Virus record (IMG/VR): IMGVR_UViG_3300017963_000287 | Coordinates: 1-63,183 of that record | Strand: one strand, 5' to 3' | DNA from: a virus | DNA length: 63,183 nucleotides | Notes under the pieces: model-generated | Seen by the model: only the letters and a program-made list of their open reading frames with translations | Told to the model about the DNA's origin: nothing | Database searches by the model: none | Program-made: the position numbers and the translations under genes | Shown here: piece after piece, positions 15,478 to 24,773 of the stretch | How positions within the stretch are numbered: position 1 is the stretch's first letter | How the letters are laid out: every line of letters starts with the position of its first letter

Positions 15478-16092
15478 GTGGAGACCTACCGCTCTTCCCT
15501 CCTTTTCCACGGTCCGACCGCCCGCGCTCAAGCGCTCGCGATGGTGCCGAGTCTGGGGCGTCTCCTGCATGAGCCGTTCGGCGACGACGGGCTCAAGATC
15601 GCCGAGAGCAGGGAGGTCGTCGAGCTAATGAACCATGCGCCCGTCGGCGACCGCCCGGGGGTGGTCGTGATCGGACCCGTCTGTCGCGCGCCGCCCTTCT
15701 CGACGGACGTGCTGCTCAAGAGCATCGAGGAGTTCGACCAGCGGACCGTGCGGCCCGTGCTGTGGGCGTTCGACGAGGCCGAGGTGAGCGCGACCCTCCG
15801 TTCGCGCTGTCTGGCCCGTTGGTGTCCCGGAACCCGCGAGGTCGTGCCCGACGCGGCAGAGGCCGCGAGACGGGCCGTGGACGCGGTGCTCCTCGGGGAC
15901 GCCGCGGCCGTCATCGAGGCGCTTCACGAGACCGATGGGCGCCTCGTGCTCGAGGCGGCCGCGGGCGTGTTGCTCGGGCGCGGATTGGACGACGTCGCGG
16001 GACTCCTCTGGGAATCCGTGAGGCTGCCCCTGCGCTATCGCGATCCGACACCGACCGAGGCCCTGGCCGCGTTCCTGGGGGCGATCCCGTGA
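15478..16092 (+). CDS. holB: DNA polymerase III delta'-like clamp-loader subunit
   Basis: 204 residues, GTG start behind AAGGAAGG. The segment STDVLLKSIEEFDQRTVRPV followed by LWAFDEAEVSATLRSRCLAR is the hallmark of the AAA+ core of bacterial delta' subunits: the LLKxLEE helix, the sensor strand, and the SRC motif that contacts a neighbouring ATP site. There is no Walker A, as is usual for delta'. It is shorter than bacterial HolB. The next gene is delta, overlapping by GTGA, which supports a clamp-loader operon. The third subunit (DnaX) and the beta clamp are encoded further on. The complex would open the clamp and load it on primed DNA. Confidence 0.65.
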   Translation: METYRSSLLFHGPTARAQALAMVPSLGRLLHEPFGDDGLKIAESREVVELMNHAPVGDRPGVVVIGPVCRAPPFSTDVLLKSIEEFDQRTVRPVLWAFDEAEVSATLRSRCLARWCPGTREVVPDAAEAARRAVDAVLLGDAAAVIEALHETDGRLVLEAAAGVLLGRGLDDVAGLLWESVRLPLRYRDPTPTEALAAFLGAIP

Positions 16093-17093
16093 GTCAGTGG
16101 CGCAATCCACCCCCCGTCGTCGTGCTGTCGGGCTCCGAGAACTTCTTGCGCAGGCGCGAGCTCCGGGAGGCGGTCTCCGTGTCCGAGGCGTGCGGTCGTA
16201 CCGTCGAGTACGCCCACGGCCGAGACCGGGACGAGATCTCTCGCGTCCTGTCGAGCACGGGGGTCTTTTTCGACCAGAAGGTCCTGCTGGTCGTGGAAGA
16301 ACCCGAGAAGGTCGACGCCGAGCTAGTCCTCCGGCACCATGAGGCGGGCGACTCGTCCGCGGCCGTCGTCCTTCACCAGGAGGGCGCGATCAAGGCGAAG
16401 TCGGGCCTCGGGCGCGTGGCGAAGGAGCTCCCCGAGCGTCTCGTCGCGCGCTTCGAGAAGCCGAAACCGTGGGAGGAGACGGACAGGGCGATCTCCTTCT
16501 GCGTGAAGGAGGCCACGCGCCTAAACGTCAATCTCTCGGAGCAGCTCGCGACGGCCGTCGTGCGGGCAGTGGGAACCGAGCTGGGGGTGCTCGCGTTCGA
16601 GATCGAGAAGATCGCGCTGTTCCTGCGATCGGTGGGCGAGAGGACGGTCACCCTCGCCCACGTGGGGGGCACCGTGGGCGCCCTCGGGGGGTTGGGCCCG
16701 AGGCCGGTGGTCGAGGCGCTCGGGCGCAGGGATCTCGCGGCGACGGGGCGCGCGCTCACCAGCGTGCGGAGGGCGCACGGCGGTCACGAGGGCGGCGCCG
16801 TGCTCCGCGTCTGCGCATTCGTCGGGCCCGCCGCGACGCAGTGGATGCACGTCGCGTCCCTCCTTCGCGCGGGCCTCTCCGCCGACGCCGTCGCCGAGAG
16901 GGTCGGTGTGCACCCCTTTGCGCTCCGCAAGAACCTCCTTCCCGCCGCAAAGCGGTGGGGCCAGGTACGATTAACCTCCCTACTAAGGTCGCTGGCTCGT
17001 GTGCAGCGATCTGTAAGGAGCGGTCACGTCAATCCGTGGGTCGAGCTCGAGTGCGCGTTGCTTCGCTCGCTATGCGAGGGGTCGTCGGGGTAA
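16089..17093 (+). CDS. holA: DNA polymerase III delta-like clamp-loader subunit
   Basis: 334 residues from the GTG at 16089 that overlaps the upstream stop. Bacterial delta features appear in order: a beta strand VVVLSGSENFLRRREL at the start, a degenerate AAA+ core, the middle domain NLSEQLATAVVRAVGTELGV followed by LAFEIEKIALFL, and the collar domain GVHPFALRKNLLPAAKRWG with SLLRSLARVQRSVRSGHVNP. Length and order match HolA. Delta is the wrench that binds and opens the sliding clamp. Few phages carry bacterial-type delta and delta'; T4 uses the unrelated-looking gp44/gp62. Confidence 0.75.
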   Translation: MSQWRNPPPVVVLSGSENFLRRRELREAVSVSEACGRTVEYAHGRDRDEISRVLSSTGVFFDQKVLLVVEEPEKVDAELVLRHHEAGDSSAAVVLHQEGAIKAKSGLGRVAKELPERLVARFEKPKPWEETDRAISFCVKEATRLNVNLSEQLATAVVRAVGTELGVLAFEIEKIALFLRSVGERTVTLAHVGGTVGALGGLGPRPVVEALGRRDLAATGRALTSVRRAHGGHEGGAVLRVCAFVGPAATQWMHVASLLRAGLSADAVAERVGVHPFALRKNLLPAAKRWGQVRLTSLLRSLARVQRSVRSGHVNPWVELECALLRSLCEGSSG

Positions 17094-17100
17094 GGTGCGG

Positions 17101-17250
17101 ATGGCGCTCGTTATTGACCACGGCGACGTTAGGCACCTTATACACGTGCCTTCTATGCGCGCGGTGGTGCGGAGGCGCCTTGGCCTTCGTGTAGAACCGG
17201 CAGACCCACTATCGAGAATGGTCGAGGTCAAGGATGTTGCAGCAGGCTGA
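17101..17250 (+). CDS. Possible small protein before the reductase
   Basis: An open frame of 49 codons starting ATG GCG CTC, with AAGG about 5-9 bases upstream, ending 17 bases inside the next gene. The product MALVIDHGDVRHLIHVP... looks protein-like. Third-position G/C is clearly weaker than in neighbouring genes, and the region also holds promoter-like sites, so it may be leader DNA rather than a gene. Confidence 0.25.
   Translation: MALVIDHGDVRHLIHVPSMRAVVRRRLGLRVEPADPLSRMVEVKDVAAG
17114..17143 (+). promoter_or_regulatory. Possible sigma-70-type promoter before nrdJ
   Basis: TTGACC at 17114-17119 and TTATAC at 17138-17143 with an 18-base spacer; a 19-base spacer gives TATACA. Weaker than the two other host-type promoters in this window, and it overlaps the doubtful small frame at 17101-17250. 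Confidence 0.3.
17199..17213 (+). promoter_or_regulatory. Candidate phage promoter box before nrdJ
   Basis: GGCAGACCCACTATC fits GG-N4-C-N3-CTATC, with CTATC 25 bases before the ATG at 17234. The T-run of the best boxes is not present. Confidence 0.4.
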
Positions 17251-19843
17251 AAGCACTGTCGTCATGAAGGACTCTCCCGACGTTTCCAAGAAGACCGGCG
17301 AAGACGGAAGCGGAAACGGGAAGCACGCCACGACGGTGCATGGGACGTACTCTCACGAGGAGGTGAGCGCCGCGACCCTGGAGTTCTTCGACGGAGACGA
17401 GTTGGCGGCAGACACGTGGGTCTCGAAGTACGCGCTGCGAGACGGCGACGGGCGGTACGTCGAGAAGACCCCCCCCGACATGCACTGCAGGCTCGCGCGA
17501 GAGTTCGCCAGGATCGAGAAAAGCTACGAGAACCCGATGTCCGAGGAGGAGATCTTCGGCCTGCTGAGCGACTGGACAGTCGTGGCCCAGGGTTCTCCGA
17601 TGAGCGGCGTCGGCAACCCGTTCCAGCTCCAGAGCGTCTCCAACTGTTTCGGAATATCGCCGCCGTTCGACTCCTATGGTGGGATCCTGCTCACGGACCA
17701 GCAGCAGGCGCAGATCATGAAACGTCGCGGGGGCGTCGGAACCGACATCTCGACGTTGCGTCCCAAGGGGATGCCCACGGCCAACGCGGCCCACACGACG
17801 GACGGCCTCGGGATCTTCATGGAGAGGTTCAGCCACACCTGTGGCGAGGTCGGCCAGGGCGGACGACGCGGGGCCCTCATGCTCACCTGCGACGTGCACC
17901 ATCCCGAGATTCGACGGTTCATCGGCATCAAGGATGAGCGCTCCTCCTGCCGCGTCTGCGGCCACGAGGAGCGCACGCGCGTCACGAAGGCGAACGTGAG
18001 CGTGCGCCTGAGCGACGAGTTCCTCGAGGCAGTCGAGAAGGGGGAGAAGTACCAGATGCGCTGGCCGTGCGACCCGGATCAGAAGCCGGTCCTGGAGGAG
18101 TGGACCGACGCGCAAGAGATCTGGGACGACATCAACCAGCACGCGCGAGACAGCGCCGAGCCCGGGCTCCTGTTCTGGGATCGCATCCTCCGCGAGAGCC
18201 CGGCGGACTGCTACGCGGACGTGGGCTTCAGGACGATCACCACGAACCCGTGCTCGGAGATTCCCCTGAGCGGCGCGGACGCGTGCCGGCTGCTGCTCGT
18301 GAACCTCGCGAAGTTCGTGAAGGACCCCTTCACCGACAAGGCGACGTTCGAGTGGGCGCGCCTGCACGAGGTCACCAAGAAGGCTCAGCGCCTCATGGAC
18401 GACCTCGTGGACATTGAGCTCGAGCAGGTCGACAAGATCATCGCGAAGATCGAGGCCGACCCGGAACCCCCCGAGGTCAAGACCGTCGAGCTCGGGCTCT
18501 GGCGGAAGATCCGGGCCTCCGGACACAACGGCCGCCGCACGGGCCTCGGCGTCACGGCGGTCGGGGACACCATCGCGATGCTCGGTCACAAATACGGCAG
18601 CGATGAGTCGATAGATCTCGTCGAGAAGATCTACAGGGCGCTGGCCGTGGCCTCCTACGAGTCCTCGATCGAGATGGCCGGAGAGCGCGGGTGCTTCCCC
18701 GTCTACAACTACAAGAAGGAGGAGGGACATCCCTTCATCGAGCGCGTCCTCGAGGCGGGGGGCGAGGAGCTGCGCACCAAGTATGAGCGGCACGGACGCA
18801 GGAACATCGCGAACCTGACGACGGCGCCCACAGGAAGCGTCAGCCTGCTGACCCAGACCTCGAGCGGCATCGAGCCGATCTACAGGGCCATCTACACGCG
18901 TCGCAAGAAGATCAACTCCGGGGATCCTGACGCCCGGATCGACTACGTGGACGCGTCGGGCGAGGCGTGGTCCGAGTACACGGTGCGTCACCACGGACTC
19001 GTCAGGTGGGAGCAGGTCACCGGCAAGGGGGACGAGGACTTCGAGGAGAGTCCCTACCACGGGGCCGAGGCCCACGACCTGGACTGGAACCAGCGCGTCA
19101 GGTTTCAGGCGGCGGCGACCCGGTGGCTCGACCACGCCGTGAGTTCTACGATCAACCTACCGGAGGACGTGTCCGTCGACACGGTCAAGCAGATCCACTG
19201 GATGGCGTGGAAGTCGGGATGCAAGGGCATCACGACCTACCGCGAAAACTCGCGGGACGGCGTGCTCGTCGAGAAGCGCGAGTTCCTCCAGCACAGCGCG
19301 CCTAAGCGTCCCGAGCGGCTGCCCTGCGACATTCACCGCAGCCGCGTCAAGCGGGAGGACGGCGAGTACGAGGACTGGATCATCTTCGTCGGACTGTTCG
19401 AGGGCAAGCCGTACGAGGTCTTCGGCGGCACGACCGAGAACATCGAGCTCCCGAAGAAGGTCACCGAGGGTCACATCGTGAAGCGGGCGCTGAGGTCGGG
19501 CGGCAAGTACGATCTTCACTATGGAGAGGCCGACGACCCGCTCAAGATCAAGGATATCGTCCGGCAGTTCGACAACGCCGATAGGGGCTGGGCGACCCGC
19601 ATGATCTCACTGGCCCTCCGACACGGGTCTCCGCCGCAGTACATGGTCGAGCAACTCCAGCACGATAAGGACAGCGACCTCTACGACTTCGCGAAGGCCG
19701 TCGCCCGCGTCCTCAAGAAGTACATCCAGGACGGGACGAAGTCGGGGAAGAAGATCTGTCCGAAGTGCGAGGCACACGACAGCCTCCGGTATCAAGAGGG
19801 GTGCCTGCTCTGCATCTCGTGCGGCTACAGCAAGTGCATGTAG
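17234..19843 (+). CDS. nrdJ: Class II (B12-dependent) ribonucleotide reductase
   Basis: 869 residues. It converts ribonucleoside phosphates to deoxy forms for DNA synthesis, using adenosylcobalamin. Visible signatures: VSNCFGISPP (first redox Cys138), MKRRGGVGTDISTLRPKGMP, ERFSHTCGEVGQGGRRGALM, the active-site loop TTNPCSEIPLSGAD with Asn338, Cys340 and Glu342, RNIANLTTAPTGSVSLL, and a C-terminal CPKC...CISCGYSKC cysteine cluster that is probably the redox and zinc-binding tail. An extra cysteine pair, SSCRVCGHEE, is inserted near residue 238. No small subunit gene (nrdB) is visible, consistent with class II, which works in both oxygen and anoxia. It starts a transcription unit right after the clamp-loader genes. 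Confidence 0.9.
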   Translation: MLQQAESTVVMKDSPDVSKKTGEDGSGNGKHATTVHGTYSHEEVSAATLEFFDGDELAADTWVSKYALRDGDGRYVEKTPPDMHCRLAREFARIEKSYENPMSEEEIFGLLSDWTVVAQGSPMSGVGNPFQLQSVSNCFGISPPFDSYGGILLTDQQQAQIMKRRGGVGTDISTLRPKGMPTANAAHTTDGLGIFMERFSHTCGEVGQGGRRGALMLTCDVHHPEIRRFIGIKDERSSCRVCGHEERTRVTKANVSVRLSDEFLEAVEKGEKYQMRWPCDPDQKPVLEEWTDAQEIWDDINQHARDSAEPGLLFWDRILRESPADCYADVGFRTITTNPCSEIPLSGADACRLLLVNLAKFVKDPFTDKATFEWARLHEVTKKAQRLMDDLVDIELEQVDKIIAKIEADPEPPEVKTVELGLWRKIRASGHNGRRTGLGVTAVGDTIAMLGHKYGSDESIDLVEKIYRALAVASYESSIEMAGERGCFPVYNYKKEEGHPFIERVLEAGGEELRTKYERHGRRNIANLTTAPTGSVSLLTQTSSGIEPIYRAIYTRRKKINSGDPDARIDYVDASGEAWSEYTVRHHGLVRWEQVTGKGDEDFEESPYHGAEAHDLDWNQRVRFQAAATRWLDHAVSSTINLPEDVSVDTVKQIHWMAWKSGCKGITTYRENSRDGVLVEKREFLQHSAPKRPERLPCDIHRSRVKREDGEYEDWIIFVGLFEGKPYEVFGGTTENIELPKKVTEGHIVKRALRSGGKYDLHYGEADDPLKIKDIVRQFDNADRGWATRMISLALRHGSPPQYMVEQLQHDKDSDLYDFAKAVARVLKKYIQDGTKSGKKICPKCEAHDSLRYQEGCLLCISCGYSKCM

Positions 19844-19849
19844 CGGCCG

Positions 19850-20014
19850 CTAGACGTAGCAGCTGAAGCTCACGTCGACGCTGAAGTCGACCTTCGGGTC
19901 CCGTCTCGGTCGCTCCTCCTCGCGCCTCGTCGCGGGCGCGTCGTCCTCGGGGGGAGGCGCCGGCGGGGGCGCGCGGGGCTCGTCTTGGGTCGGAATGGGC
20001 CGGGTCGGTCTCAC
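19850..20014 (-). CDS. Possible small Pro-rich protein, minus strand
   Basis: In the 255-base gap after nrdJ a minus-strand frame starts with GTG at 20014 and runs 54 codons to a stop at 19850. The product is proline- and arginine-rich with an orderly end (KVDFSVDVSFSCYV). The ribosome binding site is weak and the start is close to an upstream stop, so it may be chance. Apart from this I see nothing in the gap except the box at 20056. Confidence 0.3.
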   Translation of the reverse strand: MRPTRPIPTQDEPRAPPPAPPPEDDAPATRREEERPRRDPKVDFSVDVSFSCYV

Positions 20015-20055
20015 GCCCTCTGCACGAGGCGTCGGAGTAATTTACAGGAAACGCC

Positions 20056-20071
20056 GGTTTTCACGTTCTAC
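20056..20071 (+). promoter_or_regulatory. Candidate phage promoter box
   Basis: GGTTTTCACGTTCTAC: the GGTTTTC half is perfect, but the CTA(C) half is two bases further away than in the best boxes. CTAC lies 31 bases before the ATG at 20099. Confidence 0.4.
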
Positions 20072-20098
20072 GGGATCCTGAGGGGGTAAATTCCGTAG

Positions 20099-20644
20099 AT
20101 GACGACCCCGCTCAAGGGACTCAAGGTCGTGGACGCGCTGGGCGCGTTCTACCGCGACGGCGACCGCCTCATGGTGGCCGACGAGCTCGAGGGTACGCGC
20201 GACGTGGACAAGATTTTGAGCGCGTTCGAGGGTCACGAGGTGAGGCTCCTGGCGCACCATCGACCGCCTGACGTCCCGCTGCGAGACAGGTGGGGAGCGG
20301 GCTGCTGCCTGCTCGAGAACACGGGCCGCTGCCACTACGGGCACCACGATGATCCCGGGCTCCTGTTCGCCTTCGACTCCGTCGGCGTCCTGCGACGGGA
20401 GAAGGACGACTGGATCGTGGAGAGGTCTGACGGCGAGCGACTGCGGGTTTACGTGAACTTCTTGGTGGGGCACAGGTCGCAGGTCGTTGTCACGTCTATT
20501 CCCGACCTAGAGAGCATCGACGAAAAGATCAAGTCGTTCGATCCGTCGAACCTGGACCCTACCAACCTCGAGGACCTCACCGGGCGCCTTCACGAGATCC
20601 GCGAGTTCCTTCAGCAGGTCGAATCCCTCAAGCGAGATCTTTGA
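20099..20644 (+). CDS. Hypothetical protein, 181 aa
   Basis: 181 residues, ATG at 20099 with a G-rich stretch upstream. The N-terminal part has alternating strands and a His/Cys-rich loop (GCCLLENTGRCHYGHHDD) that could bind a metal. Residues 105-135 look beta-rich (RVYVNFLVGHRSQVVVTSIP), and the end is a helix or coiled coil (TGRLHEIREFLQQVESLKRD). The stop overlaps the start of the RecD2-like helicase by one base (TGATG), so it may act with the helicase. No family recognised. Confidence 0.65.
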   Translation: MTTPLKGLKVVDALGAFYRDGDRLMVADELEGTRDVDKILSAFEGHEVRLLAHHRPPDVPLRDRWGAGCCLLENTGRCHYGHHDDPGLLFAFDSVGVLRREKDDWIVERSDGERLRVYVNFLVGHRSQVVVTSIPDLESIDEKIKSFDPSNLDPTNLEDLTGRLHEIREFLQQVESLKRDL

Positions 20645-23600
20645 TGTCCAACTACTACGCCGGGCGCGTCCAGACGGTCGTCTTCGAGAACGACGCCCAG
20701 AGCTTCTACGTCGTCAAGATGGTCCTCGACGGTCGAAAGGGGAAGAACGCCTCGGTGACGGTCCGCGGGAACGTCCCCGGACTCGAGGTGAGGGAGGGCA
20801 GCTGGTTCGGCTTCGAGGCGAAGTGGCAGAACCATCAGACCTACGGACGCCAGCTCGTCATCTCGCGCGCTCCGGTCGTCAAGAGTTGGGACGCCCAGAC
20901 GACCGTGAAGATGCTGCAGGGCCACGGCGTGGGGAGCAGGGTGTGCGAGGCGCTGCTCGCCCACTTCGGAGAGGGGCTGCCCGACGCGCTCTCGGACAGC
21001 GAACGTCTCCAGGAGGTCCCCTCGGTCTCGGAGTTCACGGCGCACTACCTGGTGAGCAGGTGGCAGGCCGTGCGTTCCATGTTCCAGTCGCTCAAGTTCC
21101 TCTCGGACCTGAACCTGCCCAAGCGAAAGATCGAGCGGATCTACACCCGTTTCGGGGACGAGGCCGAGCAGGTCCTGAGCGAGAACCCGTGGGCGCTGGT
21201 CGAGATCGACGGGATCACGTTCGACCAGGCCGACGAGGTCGCGATGCGCCTCGGACTCGACCTGAAGTGTGCCGGACGCATCAGGGGCGCGGTCCTCCAC
21301 ACCTGCAAGGTGCGCCGCGGCATGGGGCACCTGTACCTGAACTCCGGCGAGATCGTGCAGGGCGTGCACCAGTACGCGCCCGACACGGAGCGACAGCGCA
21401 TCGCGGAGACCCTCAAGGGGCTCCACGACGAGTCCCTGCTCGTGCTCGACAACCAGACCCGGCCACAGACCACGGCCATCTACGAGCCCTGGTTCCACGA
21501 GGTCGAGAGGGAGAGCGCCCGTCTCCTAGCGGAGAGGATGGAGCACGCGAGCTTCGAGGACGACGACGACTTCGCGGAGTACCTCGAGAAGCTCTCCTCC
21601 GTGGGCCCCGAGACGAAGAAAGTCGCGGAGGCAGGGAGTCGCGGGCTCGGGGACGTCGCGCAGGCGGCCATCACCGAGTGGTCGAGCCACGGCGAGATCC
21701 GACTCTCCGAGGCCCAGCTCGAGGGCGCCGTCAACGCCCTAGTCGAGCCGGTGTCGATAGTGACGGGACTTCCCGGGACTGGGAAGTGCGTGGTACCCAC
21801 CACTTTAGTGAGCGGCCCCTGGGGCGCGCGGCCCATCGGAGACTTCCTACCGACGGGTCTTGCACCTGACCAAGACCAGACGCTTTCCCTCGACATTGAT
21901 ACGAGCAGGGGAATCGAAAAAACGGCGTACATCTACAATGGAGGCGTAGCTCCCACTGTCCGCATCACGACGCAATCGGGGTATACCTTGGAGGGCACTC
22001 CAGAACATCCCATCCGCATCGTTCAGGAAGGGGACTTCGTCTGGAAAAAGATGGGCGACCTGGGCGTCGGTGATGTCCCTGTCATAGTTCGGGGCAGTTT
22101 CCACTCCTCAGGGTCCGGCGGCGCGGAGCTGCCCCCGCTGACCGAAGGCGACTATCGGGAATTTCGATACCGCAGCCCTAGACGGATGTCGGAGGCTCTT
22201 GCGCGGGTCTTGGGTTACCTGATCTCAGAGGGCACCGTCACGAGTGCCTCCCACTGGGCCGTGACCAACCACGATCCTCGCGTCCGCAACGACGTCAGGC
22301 GGTGGTGCCAAGATCTGTTCGGCTACGAGGTCCGAGATCATTATGACAAGCGAGTCGGTGGCCTCGTGGGTGTCCGTCTCAACAGCGTACAGCTTATCAG
22401 GTGGTTTCGGGCGTTGGGCGTGGGTGCCGCCACCTCCTTCACTAAAACCGTCCCGCATGTCATTTTGGCGGGATCGGAAGGCGAGCGCCGAGGTTTCCTT
22501 TCCGCTCTATTTGAAGGAGACGGCACCGTGCACGCTGAGCGGTTTTCGGTTGAATATGGAACCCGGTCCGAGAAACTTGCACGCGGTATCCAGTATCTAC
22601 TTCTGACGCTCGGCATCGTCTGTTCTTTTCGTGAAGAACAGAGAGAGGGCGCCTCGTGGTACCGGCTCTCCATGTACGGGCAGGACTACGACAGGTTCCG
22701 AGAACGTGTGGGGTGCGAGTTCAAGGTCCTCCCTGAGAGAACCACGAAGACCAACACGAACCGGCACCTGATTTACAACGCCGAGTCGCTCATCGAGGCA
22801 CTCATGGCACAGACGCGTCCCAGGAAAGGAACTGATTACGATCGGTTTTACCGATATGGGAAGGGGAAAAACGGTAATGAACGGCATCCGTCCCGCGAAC
22901 ATCTGGAGCAGCTGCTGGGTTACGCGAAGAGGTCAACGCCAGTCACCGAGAGACTCCGGGCTTTGATGCGAGAGGATTTTTTCTACGACCCCATCACGAC
23001 TATTGAAAGCGGCGTTTCCCAAGTTGTCGATTTCGGTGCGCCAGAAAGTCACGAGTTTCTCTCAAACGGGTTCATCAGCCACAATACGACCCTGCTGAGG
23101 ATCGTCGTCAAGGTGCTCCAGGACGCGGGGGTGCCCTTCCTGCTCGTGGCCCCGACGGGCATCGCCGCCAAGCGCATCACGGCGGTCACGGGCGCCGAGG
23201 CGTCGACCATCCACCGGGCGTTCGGAGCCCGTGGCGCCAGGAGCGAGGACGGTCGAGAGAGCACCTACGCCGGGATCGTGGGTGACGCGGTGTCCACCGT
23301 GGACGCCGACGGCAGCGACGAGTACTGGAGCTTCTCGACGATGCGCCCGCACCCGGCGCGCGTGGTGGTCGTGGACGAGAGCAGCATGATGGACCAGCAC
23401 CTCCTCTTTCGGCTCCTGAGTTGCACCGTCTCGAGCTGCCGGCTGGTGTTCGTGGGCGACGCCGCCCAGCTGCCCTCGGTCGGGCCCGGAAACGTGCTGC
23501 GCGACTTGGTGGACAGCGAGCGTTTTCCGGTCGTGAATTTGCGGGAGATCTTCCGTCAGGACGAGGCCAGCGACATCGTGATCGCGGCTCACGCCATCAA

Positions 23601-24291
23601 CGGAGGCACCGTCCCGAGTTTCAAGGATGGCTCGAGGGACTTCACCTTCGTGGAGGTCCGAGACGAGGCGCAGGTGCTCGAGATGGTCGTGGGCACGGTC
23701 GAGAAGCTCTACGCTCGCAGAACCAACTTTCAGGTGCTCAGCCCGCGTCACAAGGGGACCCTGGGCGTCACGAACCTGAACCTGCGCATCCGCGAACTCC
23801 TGAACCCCAAAACTCCCGGCCTCCGGGAGATGCGCCTCGGCTCGGAGACGGTTCGCGAGGGAGACCGCGTGATGGTCTCCAAGAACAACTACCGCTACGA
23901 GATCTTCAACGGGGACGTAGGCAAGGTCACCCGGCTGGACGAGAGGTCGAAGTCGGTCTCCGTGAAGATCCACGGTCCTCCGGTCATGCAGGTGGAGATG
24001 CCGTTCAGGGACGCCCCTGAGCACCTTCGGCTGGCCTACTGCGTGACCATCCACAAGAGCCAGGGCCAGGAGTACGACGTCATCCTTATGCCGTGGGTGG
24101 GCGGCTTCCACCACCAGCTCCAGCGCAACCTGATCTACACGGCGATCACGCGAGCGCGGAAGAAGGTGATTCTCGTCGGACATCCCGAGGCTTTGGAAAA
24201 AGCCGTTCGTAACAGCAAGATCGATACGCGAAATACTCTCTTTCCCGACCGTCTGAGGGCGTTTCTCGGCCGATTCAGCAGGACCCCGTGA
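20644..24291 (+). CDS. recD2: RecD2-like DNA helicase, interrupted by an intein
   Basis: 1215 residues; the extein alone is 782, normal for RecD2 helicases. The N-terminal OB-like domain (YAGRVQTVVFENDAQSFYVV) is followed by helix-hairpin-helix repeats (EIDGITFDQADEVAMRLGLD). Walker A (SIVTGLPGTGK, Lys381) is split from the following TT by the intein. Motif II is VVVVDESSMMD (Asp911, Glu912). The C-terminal superfamily 1 motif is CVTIHKSQGQEYD and the last motif is NLIYTAITRARKKVILVG. RecD2 enzymes unwind DNA 5' to 3' and act in repair and replication. The ATG at 20644 was preferred to the TTG before it. The protein must splice to restore its ATP site. Confidence 0.85.
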   Translation: MSNYYAGRVQTVVFENDAQSFYVVKMVLDGRKGKNASVTVRGNVPGLEVREGSWFGFEAKWQNHQTYGRQLVISRAPVVKSWDAQTTVKMLQGHGVGSRVCEALLAHFGEGLPDALSDSERLQEVPSVSEFTAHYLVSRWQAVRSMFQSLKFLSDLNLPKRKIERIYTRFGDEAEQVLSENPWALVEIDGITFDQADEVAMRLGLDLKCAGRIRGAVLHTCKVRRGMGHLYLNSGEIVQGVHQYAPDTERQRIAETLKGLHDESLLVLDNQTRPQTTAIYEPWFHEVERESARLLAERMEHASFEDDDDFAEYLEKLSSVGPETKKVAEAGSRGLGDVAQAAITEWSSHGEIRLSEAQLEGAVNALVEPVSIVTGLPGTGKCVVPTTLVSGPWGARPIGDFLPTGLAPDQDQTLSLDIDTSRGIEKTAYIYNGGVAPTVRITTQSGYTLEGTPEHPIRIVQEGDFVWKKMGDLGVGDVPVIVRGSFHSSGSGGAELPPLTEGDYREFRYRSPRRMSEALARVLGYLISEGTVTSASHWAVTNHDPRVRNDVRRWCQDLFGYEVRDHYDKRVGGLVGVRLNSVQLIRWFRALGVGAATSFTKTVPHVILAGSEGERRGFLSALFEGDGTVHAERFSVEYGTRSEKLARGIQYLLLTLGIVCSFREEQREGASWYRLSMYGQDYDRFRERVGCEFKVLPERTTKTNTNRHLIYNAESLIEALMAQTRPRKGTDYDRFYRYGKGKNGNERHPSREHLEQLLGYAKRSTPVTERLRALMREDFFYDPITTIESGVSQVVDFGAPESHEFLSNGFISHNTTLLRIVVKVLQDAGVPFLLVAPTGIAAKRITAVTGAEASTIHRAFGARGARSEDGRESTYAGIVGDAVSTVDADGSDEYWSFSTMRPHPARVVVVDESSMMDQHLLFRLLSCTVSSCRLVFVGDAAQLPSVGPGNVLRDLVDSERFPVVNLREIFRQDEASDIVIAAHAINGGTVPSFKDGSRDFTFVEVRDEAQVLEMVVGTVEKLYARRTNFQVLSPRHKGTLGVTNLNLRIRELLNPKTPGLREMRLGSETVREGDRVMVSKNNYRYEIFNGDVGKVTRLDERSKSVSVKIHGPPVMQVEMPFRDAPEHLRLAYCVTIHKSQGQEYDVILMPWVGGFHHQLQRNLIYTAITRARKKVILVGHPEALEKAVRNSKIDTRNTLFPDRLRAFLGRFSRTP
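21787..23085 (+). mobile_element. Intein with LAGLIDADG endonuclease in the Walker A motif
   Basis: 433 codons in frame inside the helicase, between GTGK and TTLL. It starts with Cys and ends with SHN followed by Thr as the first extein residue, standard for class 1 inteins. Block B-like TLEGTPEHPIRI and block F/G-like ESHEFLSNGFISHN are visible. LAGLIDADG helices are RVLGYLISEG (522-530) and SALFEGDG (620-627), so it probably encodes an active homing endonuclease. Base composition is lower in G/C than the extein, suggesting a foreign origin. Confidence 0.9.
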
Positions 24292-24773
24292 GGGGTAAAC
24301 CCGATGAGGATTTCCACGACGGAGCCCCTGTCGAAATGTCAGAAGCGCACAGCCAGAACCCTCCCTCCAAGGACGAGGCGCGCCGGTGGCTACGCCGAGT
24401 TCGGCGGGGCATCCGCGTCACGAAGATAACGTGCACGCGCTGCGTGAAGGGCCGGAACGGAGACAGCTTCGTCGGCTTCTCGGCGGCGTGGCAGTCCGTG
24501 CAGGACGACATGGGTGGGTCGGGCGACGTCCACGTGGAGGAGGACGATGCCGAGGAGCAGGCGGCCCAGGGGCTCAACCTGAAGGACGCCAAGCTGGCGC
24601 GGCACATGCTCGCGATGGAGGTGGACCTCGCCGCGCTTGAGTCCGCGGTCGCGAACGGCACCATCAGCGCGAGCTACTTCGCGGACGCCACGAAGGGCGT
24701 CCGAAACAACTACAACGAACTCATCATGCGAGAGATGGGACTTCTGACCGATGACGGCGACCAAGGCAAGTAG
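24288..24773 (+). CDS. Hypothetical protein between helicase and coiled-coil genes
   Basis: 161 residues if the GTG at 24288 (overlapping the helicase stop as GTGA) is used; an ATG at 24336 would give 145 and fits a GGAG upstream. It contains a Cys pair (TKITCTRCVKGRNGD), an acidic stretch (GDVHVEEDDAEEQAAQG) and a helical C-terminal half (LKDAKLARHMLAMEVDLAAL). Conserved features suggest a DNA-metabolism accessory protein by context only. Its end overlaps the next gene by 23 bases. Confidence 0.6.
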   Translation: MRGKPDEDFHDGAPVEMSEAHSQNPPSKDEARRWLRRVRRGIRVTKITCTRCVKGRNGDSFVGFSAAWQSVQDDMGGSGDVHVEEDDAEEQAAQGLNLKDAKLARHMLAMEVDLAALESAVANGTISASYFADATKGVRNNYNELIMREMGLLTDDGDQGK